From Solirubrobacter sp963837485 (GTDB lineage: Bacteria; Actinomycetota; Thermoleophilia; Solirubrobacterales; Solirubrobacteraceae): a stretch of 64,000 bases of DNA. The notes beneath the pieces were generated by a model. The model was not told the DNA's origin. It saw nothing but the letters and a program-made list of their open reading frames with translations, and did no database searches. This document shows positions 57,562 to 64,000 of this stretch, piece after piece. A program made the translations under genes and the position numbers. The stretch covers positions 558,001 to 622,000 of the forward strand of contig CAWINP010000004.1 of NCBI GenBank assembly GCA_963837485.1, in the 5' to 3' direction. The first letter of the stretch is position 1; each line of letters begins with the position of its first letter.

Positions 57562-57570
57562 TTCAATCAC
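57558..57570 (+). promoter_or_regulatory. GTGATTCAATCAC motif before the aminotransferase gene
   Basis: It overlaps the DHQS-like stop codon and ends 4 bases before ATG 57574. TTGCGC lies about 16 bases before ATTCAAT. It matches GTGAT-N3-ATCAC perfectly. Confidence 0.55.
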
Positions 57571-57573
57571 TCG

Positions 57574-58869
<1,296 letters not shown>

Positions 58870-59151
58870 CTACAGCCCCAGCGGCCAGAGCGCCTCGACG
58901 GCGAGCACGGGGGGCGTCGCGCGCAGCCGGTCGGCGCGGCGCTCGGCGAGCCCGGCGCTCACGAGGCCGGCGGCCGCCGCCTCCACCTCGCCGGCGGTGA
59001 GCCCCAGCTCGGCCGCGAGCGCAGCGACGGCGCTGCCGCTCGGCGGCGGATCGACCGCGAGCTCGAGCAGCACCCTCCGCTGGTGCTCGAACTCCGCGCT
59101 TCCGGGGCGGGCTACGCCGGCCGGCGGCCCGGCGCTACGGTGGGCGTGCAT
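58870..59151 (-). CDS. Small winged-helix-like protein
   Basis: A protein of about 93 residues (MHAHRSAGPPAGVARPG then EFEHQRRVLLELAVDPPPSG). The second half, VAALAAELGLTAGEVEAAAAGLVSAGLAERRADRL, looks like a winged helix (shown in part). AGGAGGT lies 10 bases before ATG 59151; ATG 59160 is too close to it. It converges with the aminotransferase gene and abuts it. Its target is unknown; the 115-base gap upstream also carries the IolE-like gene's promoter. Confidence 0.6.
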   Translation of the reverse strand: MHAHRSAGPPAGVARPGSAEFEHQRRVLLELAVDPPPSGSAVAALAAELGLTAGEVEAAAAGLVSAGLAERRADRLRATPPVLAVEALWPLGL

Positions 59152-59267
59152 GGGAGTCATTACCTCCTGTGCCGGCCCCGGGGGCGTTCGGCGCGCCTCC
59201 GGGGCAACTTCTTTGCGTGGTGAGGCGAACGCTAGCGGGGCGGGCGGATGGCGCGAACGGCGATCCA

Positions 59268-59280
59268 GTGATTGAATCTC
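59268..59280 (+). promoter_or_regulatory. GTGATTGAATCTC motif before the IolE-like gene
   Basis: It ends 4 bases before ATG 59284, in the same position relative to the start as at 57558. The -35 region is weak. Confidence 0.5.
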
Positions 59281-59283
59281 CGT

Positions 59284-60108
59284 ATGATCGAACTCGCGGG
59301 CGGACCGGTGTCATGGGGCGTCGACTTCGCGGACGCGCCCGGCAACCCCGCGGCCGCGGAGGTGCTCGACGGGATCGCCGCAGCCGGGCTGCGCTGGATG
59401 GAGCTCGGCCCGGTCGGCTACCTGCCGCCCGAGGCGCCCGCGGCGCGCGGGCTCGGCACGGTCGGGACGTTCGTCTTCGACGACTTCCATGCCGCGGATC
59501 CGCGCGTGCTGACGGCCGTCGACCGGGCGCTCGACGCGATCGTCGCCGCCGCCGGCAGCCTGCTCGTGCTGATCGACCGGCCGTCGGGCGAGCGCGCGGC
59601 GACCGCCGGGCGCTCGGATGCCGCACCGCGACTGCGCGACCCGGGCGCGATGGCCGGACTCCTGCAGGAGGCGGCCGAGCGGGCCGGGGCGCGCGGCGTC
59701 GGTTCGGTCGTGCACCCGCACGCGGGGAGCTACATCGAGTTCGAAGACGAGATCGAGCGGGTGCTGAGCGAGACTCGGCTCGGCCTCTGCCTCGATACCG
59801 GGCACGCGCTCTATGCGGGCTCGGACCCGGCCGCGCTGATCCTGCGCTACGCCAGCCGGCTCGGCCACGTTCACTTGAAGGATGTCTCCCCCGCCCCGCG
59901 GCCGCCGGACTTCTGGGATGCCGTTCGCGCCGGCGCATTCTGCCCGGTCGGTGACGGCCTGCTGGATCTGGACGACGTCCGCGACGCGCTGGACGGCTAC
60001 GACGGGTTCGCGACGGTCGAGCAGGACCGCCGTCCGGACTCGCCCGGAAGCCCTGCGGAGGACCTCGCCCGCAGCGTCGCGCGGTTGCGCGCCGCCGGGA
60101 TCGGCTGA
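59284..60108 (+). CDS. IolE-like sugar phosphate isomerase/inosose dehydratase
   Basis: A 274-residue TIM-barrel protein of the xylose-isomerase-like class. It starts ELAGGPVSWGVDFADAPGNP and has metal-site His/Asp/Glu residues in SVVHPHAGSYIEFEDEI, LCLDTGHALYAG, HVHLKDVSP and FATVEQDR. Such blocks are typical of inosose dehydratases and related epimerases. ATG 59284 follows the motif at 59268. It would supply the substrate of IolD (gene at 30594) if the inositol route operates. Confidence 0.85.
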   Translation: MIELAGGPVSWGVDFADAPGNPAAAEVLDGIAAAGLRWMELGPVGYLPPEAPAARGLGTVGTFVFDDFHAADPRVLTAVDRALDAIVAAAGSLLVLIDRPSGERAATAGRSDAAPRLRDPGAMAGLLQEAAERAGARGVGSVVHPHAGSYIEFEDEIERVLSETRLGLCLDTGHALYAGSDPAALILRYASRLGHVHLKDVSPAPRPPDFWDAVRAGAFCPVGDGLLDLDDVRDALDGYDGFATVEQDRRPDSPGSPAEDLARSVARLRAAGIG

Positions 60109-60115
60109 GCCGCTC

Positions 60116-60146
60116 GCTATCGCGAGCCGTTTGCATTTGCGATAGC
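60116..60146. promoter_or_regulatory. Dyad upstream of the NiCoT gene
   Basis: gctatcgc (60116-60123) and gcgatagc (60139-60146) form a perfect 8-base dyad with a 15-base spacer containing tttgc direct repeats. It ends 9 bases before ATG 60156, where a metal-responsive operator (Nur/NikR type) would lie. It could also be a hairpin terminator for the IolE-like gene. Confidence 0.55.
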
Positions 60147-60155
60147 TTCGCGTGC

Positions 60156-61139
60156 ATGTCGCGACGGGACCGCCTGCGCGCGTCCTTGACGCCTGCCGAG
60201 TGGCGCCGGGCCGGCGTCCTCGCCGGCATCGTCGCGCTCCTGCACCTCGCGGGCTTCGGGCTGCTGCTCGGCACCGGCGCCCTGCTCGGCGCGGGGGTCG
60301 GCCTCACCGCGTACACGCTCGGACTGCGCCACGCGTTCGACGCCGACCACATCGGCGCGATCGACAACACGACGCGCAAGCTGATGAGCGAGGGGCAGCG
60401 ACCGCTGAGCGTCGGCTTCTTCTTCGCCCTCGGGCACTCGACGATCGTGTTCGGGCTCGCCGCGCTGCTCGCGCTCGGCATCAAGGGCCTGACCGCCGAC
60501 GGCTCGGCCGTGCGCGAGGCGACGGGCGTGATCGGGCCGCTCGTGTCCGGCACGTTCCTGGTCGTCATCGGGCTCCTGAACCTGCGCGTGCTCACGAGTC
60601 TGGTGCGCACCGTGCGGGCCGGTGAGCTCGAGGACGTGCGGCTCACAGGCCCCATGACGCGAATCTATGCGCGCGCGACGCGCGCGATCTCCAAGCCGTG
60701 GCAGATGTATCCGCTCGGCTGCCTGTTCGGCCTCGGGTTCGACACCGCGACCGAGATCGCCCTGCTCGCCGCCGCTGCGACCGCCGCCGCCGGCGGGCTT
60801 CCGTGGTACGCGATCCTCTGCCTGCCCCTCCTGTTCGCGGCCGGGATGGCACTGATCGACACGCTCGACGGCGCGTTCATGAGCTTCGCCTACGGCTGGG
60901 CGTTCGCGCAGCCGGTCCGCCGCGCGTTCTACAACCTCACCATCACGGGGCTGTCGGTGGCCGTCGCGCTGGGCATCGGCGCGCTCCAGCTCCTCGGCGC
61001 CGCGGGCGAGGACGTCGACCTCGGCTTCGCCGGCTACGCGATCGTCGCGCTGTTCGCGCTCACCTGGGCGGGCGCGCTCGCGATCTGGCGCTTCGGCCGG
61101 ATCGAGGAGCGCTGGACCGCCACGCGCGAGACGGCCTAA
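60156..61139 (+). CDS. NiCoT-family nickel/cobalt transporter
   Basis: A 327-residue membrane protein with about eight helices. The signature RHAFDADHIGAIDNTTRK (HX4DH) in the second helix is the metal-recognition motif, and LGFDTATEIALL and GMALIDTLDGAFM are the other family blocks. It takes up Ni2+ or Co2+ across the membrane. A nickel-binding-type DUF4242 protein occurs at 9374 but not in this operon. Confidence 0.95.
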   Translation: MSRRDRLRASLTPAEWRRAGVLAGIVALLHLAGFGLLLGTGALLGAGVGLTAYTLGLRHAFDADHIGAIDNTTRKLMSEGQRPLSVGFFFALGHSTIVFGLAALLALGIKGLTADGSAVREATGVIGPLVSGTFLVVIGLLNLRVLTSLVRTVRAGELEDVRLTGPMTRIYARATRAISKPWQMYPLGCLFGLGFDTATEIALLAAAATAAAGGLPWYAILCLPLLFAAGMALIDTLDGAFMSFAYGWAFAQPVRRAFYNLTITGLSVAVALGIGALQLLGAAGEDVDLGFAGYAIVALFALTWAGALAIWRFGRIEERWTATRETA

Positions 61140-61167
61140 GACGGACGGCTGCGAGAATGCGCTCGGC

Positions 61168-61593
61168 ATGGACGAGGCAGGGAGACCCGCGTACTACGGC
61201 AATCCCGCCGGCGTCACCGACGACGTGCAGGTCGTGCAGGAGGTCTACGCGGCGTTCGCGCGCCGCGACGTCGACGGCCTGCTGCGCCACCTCTCCCCCC
61301 GCTGCGAGATGCACTTCGGGGGCACCGGGCGCGTGCTGGGGCGCGAGTCGCCGTACCTCGGGCATGCCGGATGCCGTGAATACTTCGTCGACGTCGAGCG
61401 TACGTGGGACGACCTCGAGCTCCACACCGACGACTTCCGCCTCATTCCGGGCTCGGTGATCGTGATCGGGTACGTGACCGGGCGCCACAACGGCGAGGCG
61501 ATCCGCCGCGCGTCGGTGTGGACATGGCAGCTGCAGGACGGCAAGGTCGCCAGCGTGCGCGCGTCCGACATGGGCGAGCTGCCCGAGAGCTGA
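61168..61593 (+). CDS. SnoaL/NTF2-like protein
   Basis: A 141-residue alpha+beta-barrel protein (VQVVQEVYAAFARRDVDGLL, HLSPRCEMHFGGTGRVLGR, WTWQLQDGKVASVRASD). These folds act as small-molecule isomerases or aldol cyclases, or only bind ligands; no catalytic residues can be assigned. It stops 4 bases before the end of the convergent decarboxylase gene. Confidence 0.88.
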   Translation: MDEAGRPAYYGNPAGVTDDVQVVQEVYAAFARRDVDGLLRHLSPRCEMHFGGTGRVLGRESPYLGHAGCREYFVDVERTWDDLELHTDDFRLIPGSVIVIGYVTGRHNGEAIRRASVWTWQLQDGKVASVRASDMGELPES

Positions 61594-61596
61594 CGG

Positions 61597-62970
61597 TCAG
61601 CTCCGCGCGGCGGCGGCGAGCGCCGCGATCGAGCGGTCGACGTCCTCGAAGCTCGTCTGCCAGTTGCAGATCGAGAGCCGGAGCCCGCGCCGCCCGCGCC
61701 AGGTGGTCGGGCTCGGATAGCACGTGCCCTCGGCCTGCACGGCCGCGAGCAGCGCGCCGTCGTCGCACGCGACCACGACCTGGTTGAGCTCCTGCTGGAG
61801 TACCTCGAAGCCGGCCTCGGGGAGCCGGTCCGCGAAGCGCTCGGCGCAGGCGCACAGCCGGTCGACCAGCTCGGCGACGCCGTCGCGGCCCAGCGCGCGC
61901 AGCGTCGCGTAGACGGCGAAGCCGCGCGCCCGGCGCGAGAACTCCGGCGTCCAGTCCATCGGCTCGCGCGGGCCGTCCGGGTCCTGCACGAGGTACGCGG
62001 CGGCGACGGTCATCGCCGCGCGGTGCGCCTCGCGGTCGCGCACGAAGGCCAGCCCGCAGTCGTAGGGGACGTTGAGCCACTTGTGCGCGTCCGTGGCCCA
62101 CGAGTCGGCGAGCTCGGCGCCGCGCACCAGGTGGCGGCGCGCCGGGCTCGCCGCCGCCCACAGACCGAAGGCGCCGTCGACGTGCACCCACGCGCCCGCC
62201 TCGTGGGCGACCGCGCAGATGTCGGCGAGCGGGTCGATCGAGCCGCCGTTGACGTTTCCGGCCTGCGCGGCGACGATCGTCGGCGCCCCCGCGCCCTTCG
62301 CCAGCGCCCCGGCGAGCGCGTCGGCGCGCATCGCCCCGTCCGGGCCGGCGGCGACCGGCTCCACGCATGCGGTCCCGAGGCCCAGCAGGCGCAGCGCGCG
62401 GTCGATGGTGACGTGCCGTTCCTCTCCGGCCAGCACGCGCACGCGCGGCGCGCCGATCAGCCCATCGCGCTCGACGTCGTGCCCGGCGGCGTCGAGGACG
62501 CGGTGGCGCGCGGCCGCGAGGCAGGTGAAATGGGCCATCTGACAGCCGGTGACGAGCGCGAAAGAAGCGCTCTCCGGAAGCCCGAGCAGCGAGATGAGCC
62601 AGCGCCCGGCGATCTCCTCGACGACCGCGGCGGCCGGCGTCGGGTCGGCGAGCCCGGCGTTCTGATCCCAGGCCGACGTGAGCCAGTCGGCGGCGATCCC
62701 GGCGGGATGCGCCCCGCCCATGACGAAGCCGAAGAAGCGCGGCGAGTTGATCGCGGTCAGGCCGGGCTCGGCCTCCTCAGCCAGTTGCGCGATGACGTCG
62801 CCGGGCGGCAGCGGCGCCTCGCCGAGACGGTCGGCGATCGCGAGCTCTCGCGGGCCGGTCTGCGCGCGCACGGGCCGCTGAGGAAGGGAGTCGAGCCAAT
62901 CGCCGGCGCGCTCTGCCACCTCACGCAGCAGCGCGCGCGTCTGAGTGTCAAGGACGGGGGCGCCGGACAT
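61597..62970 (-). CDS. PLP-dependent group II decarboxylase
   Basis: A 457-residue enzyme of the aromatic/glutamate decarboxylase fold. The Schiff-base Lys is in SWATDAHKWLNVPYD near residue 295; GCQMAHFTCLAAARHRVL and VHVDGAFGLWAAAS (Asp) complete the site. It removes CO2 from an amino acid to give an amine; the substrate cannot be told. It is a stand-alone gene on the minus strand, starting at ATG 62970. Confidence 0.93.
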   Translation of the reverse strand: MSGAPVLDTQTRALLREVAERAGDWLDSLPQRPVRAQTGPRELAIADRLGEAPLPPGDVIAQLAEEAEPGLTAINSPRFFGFVMGGAHPAGIAADWLTSAWDQNAGLADPTPAAAVVEEIAGRWLISLLGLPESASFALVTGCQMAHFTCLAAARHRVLDAAGHDVERDGLIGAPRVRVLAGEERHVTIDRALRLLGLGTACVEPVAAGPDGAMRADALAGALAKGAGAPTIVAAQAGNVNGGSIDPLADICAVAHEAGAWVHVDGAFGLWAAASPARRHLVRGAELADSWATDAHKWLNVPYDCGLAFVRDREAHRAAMTVAAAYLVQDPDGPREPMDWTPEFSRRARGFAVYATLRALGRDGVAELVDRLCACAERFADRLPEAGFEVLQQELNQVVVACDDGALLAAVQAEGTCYPSPTTWRGRRGLRLSICNWQTSFEDVDRSIAALAAAARS

Positions 62971-63032
62971 CGGGCAACGATGCCGGAGCCCGCCTCACGC
63001 GGGCAATAGGGGTACCACCCCCAACTTTGCCG

Positions 63033-63470
63033 CTAGTCCTCGATCTTCTTGCCGTTCGGCGCCAGGACGTACCACTCGGCGCCGAAGCCGTCGACGCCCT
63101 CGCCGGCGGTGTCACCCGCCTTCTTGTCCTGCACGAAGTAGTAGAGCGGGTGGCCCTTGTATGTCACCTGCGTCTTGCCGTCGGTGCGCTTGGTGGTGCC
63201 GAGCAGCGACGCCCGCGCCTTGCCCGCAGCCTTGGGCTTGCCCGTGGTCAGCAGCGGCGGCCACGCCGTCGCACACGCGTCGTAGCACGTGCTCTTCTTC
63301 GTCTTGTCCTTCTCGAACAGGTACAGCGTGCGCCCGTTGGGCCCGACGAGGAAGGTGCCGAGCTTGCCGTGACGGGTCTTGACGGTCGCCGGTCCGGCGG
63401 CGAGCCCGGTCCCGGCAAGGGCGAGGGCAAGTCCCGCCACGATGACGGCCGGCACGAAAACACGACGCAT
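63033..63470 (-). CDS. COG4315-type secreted lipoprotein-like repeat protein
   Basis: A 145-residue exported protein (signal MRRVFVPAVIVAGLALALAG). The domain is made of two repeats, LGTFLVGPNGRTLYLFEKDK and VTYKGHPLYYFVQDKKAGDT, with CYDACATAWPPLL as a Cys pair. ATG 63470 has GAGGTGCAG before it. It is widespread in actinobacteria and of unknown role. It is divergent from the hydrolase gene at 63604. Confidence 0.88.
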   Translation of the reverse strand: MRRVFVPAVIVAGLALALAGTGLAAGPATVKTRHGKLGTFLVGPNGRTLYLFEKDKTKKSTCYDACATAWPPLLTTGKPKAAGKARASLLGTTKRTDGKTQVTYKGHPLYYFVQDKKAGDTAGEGVDGFGAEWYVLAPNGKKIED

Positions 63471-63603
63471 GCTGCACCTCCAGCGGACCTCGGGTACGTC
63501 TCGCGGCGGGATACGCCGAAGGGCCGGCGATGGTTCGCCCGATCGGGTAGCCGGAGACGCGCGGGCTACCGTCCGGGCGTGCCGTCCGCGGAGACTTGGG
63601 CGT

Positions 63604-64000
63604 ATGCCACGCATCACCGTCGGTACCGAGAACAGCGCCCCGATCGAGATCTACTACGAGGATCACGGCAGCGGACGCCCGATCGTGCTCATCCACGGCT
63701 ATCCGCTGGACGGGGACTCCTGGGAGCGGCAGGAGCCGGTCCTGCTCGAGAACGGCTTCCGTGTCATCCGGTATGACCGCCGCGGGTTCGGCCGCTCCAG
63801 CCGGCCCACGACCGGCTACGACTACGACACCTTCGCGGCCGACCTCAACGCCCTGCTCGACCATCTCGGACTCGAGGAGGTCGTGCTCGCCGGCTTCTCG
63901 ATGGGGACCGGCGAGGTCACCCGCTACCTGGGGCGTTACGGCTCGGGCCGCGTGAGTCGCGCCGTGCTGTTCGGCGCGATCCCGCCGTTCCTGCTCAAGA
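63604..64000 (+). CDS. Alpha/beta hydrolase (non-haem haloperoxidase-like), truncated by the window end
   Basis: The first 132 residues of an alpha/beta hydrolase. LIHGYPLDGDSWERQ carries the oxyanion His-Gly, RYDRRGFGRSSRP is typical, and LAGFSMGTGEV is the nucleophile elbow with Ser. The rest, with the catalytic Asp and His, lies beyond position 64000. The chloroperoxidase-type N-terminus suggests an esterase or perhydrolase. Confidence 0.93.
   Translation, partial: MPRITVGTENSAPIEIYYEDHGSGRPIVLIHGYPLDGDSWERQEPVLLENGFRVIRYDRRGFGRSSRPTTGYDYDTFAADLNALLDHLGLEEVVLAGFSMGTGEVTRYLGRYGSGRVSRAVLFGAIPPFLLK

Overview
The window is very GC-rich (about 70% or more), is coded almost without gaps on both strands, starts many genes at GTG or TTG, and chains genes by 1-4 base GTGA, ATGA or TGATG overlaps. 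With two large LuxR/ATPase (LAL) regulators, FCD-type GntR regulators, a SigB/F-type sigma factor and FliA-like promoters, this fits a Solirubrobacterales-like actinobacterium (Conexibacter, Baekduia or Patulibacter relatives). That placement is inference. No rRNA, tRNA, CRISPR array, insertion sequence or phage module was seen.

Layout. 1-723: tail of an unidentified gene and a 1-Cys peroxiredoxin. 1217-4744 (-): copper/secreted-protein operon (small membrane protein, two secreted proteins, CopC, YcnI). 4836-6479: homocysteine-methyltransferase-like/SAM-methyltransferase fusion. 6442-12442 (-): two LAL regulators flanking a DUF4242-type protein. 12772-16823: RTX-like secreted repeat protein, lipoprotein and FG-GAP-like protein. 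Three sites with a FliA (sigma-28) promoter layout precede genes between 4.8 and 15.3 kb. 16.9-25.0 kb: aldo/keto reductase, LysR, YihY, then a signalling block (STAS, Crp/Fnr, CheB, CheR-PAS, coiled-coil protein, SigB/F sigma). 25.2-28.9 kb: redox module (haem-oxygenase-like enzyme, GCS2 ligase, an apparent internally deleted HemK2 methyltransferase remnant, CDGSH protein), pentapeptide protein and ABM-fold protein. 28.9-37.9 kb: enolase-superfamily enzyme, GPP34-like protein, and a catabolic operon of 2-hydroxyacid dehydrogenase, histidinol-dehydrogenase-like enzyme, SDR and a frameshifted iolD, with SDR, SMP-30 and GntR genes.

38.5-42.4 kb (-): gntR-iclR-methyltransferase-[20-residue peptide]-MccB/ThiF-like adenylyltransferase-arsR. 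The tiny reading frame at 40147-40209 has a strong ribosome binding site, ends in Asn, and is separated from the ThiF gene by a perfect hairpin. This is the layout of microcin C (mccA-mccB), and I regard it as the most likely undescribed system here: a candidate peptidyl-nucleotide-type RiPP locus with its own methyltransferase.

42.6-49.4 kb: Gfo/Idh dehydrogenase, SDR, an RbsABC-like sugar importer, a C45 acyltransferase/amidase-like enzyme, a polysaccharide-deacetylase-fold enzyme and a YkgJ-type cysteine-cluster protein. 49.4-51.7 kb: XRE regulator and an AbiE-like toxin-antitoxin pair with an AT-richer, palindrome-bearing leader, probably acquired. 51.8-60.1 kb: pseudo-receiver LuxR protein, GntR, then MFS/deacetylase/GNAT genes divergent from a DHQS-like cyclase and class III aminotransferase, and an IolE-like isomerase. 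60.1-64.0 kb: NiCoT transporter, SnoaL protein, PLP decarboxylase, COG4315 protein and a truncated alpha/beta hydrolase.

The genes of 30-60 kb look like one dispersed cyclitol or (amino)sugar programme: inositol-type enzymes (Gfo/Idh, IolE-like, IolD), a sugar importer, deacylating enzymes and several GntR regulators. A shared GTGAT-N3-ATC-type motif just upstream of at least seven of their start codons suggests common control or a common promoter type.
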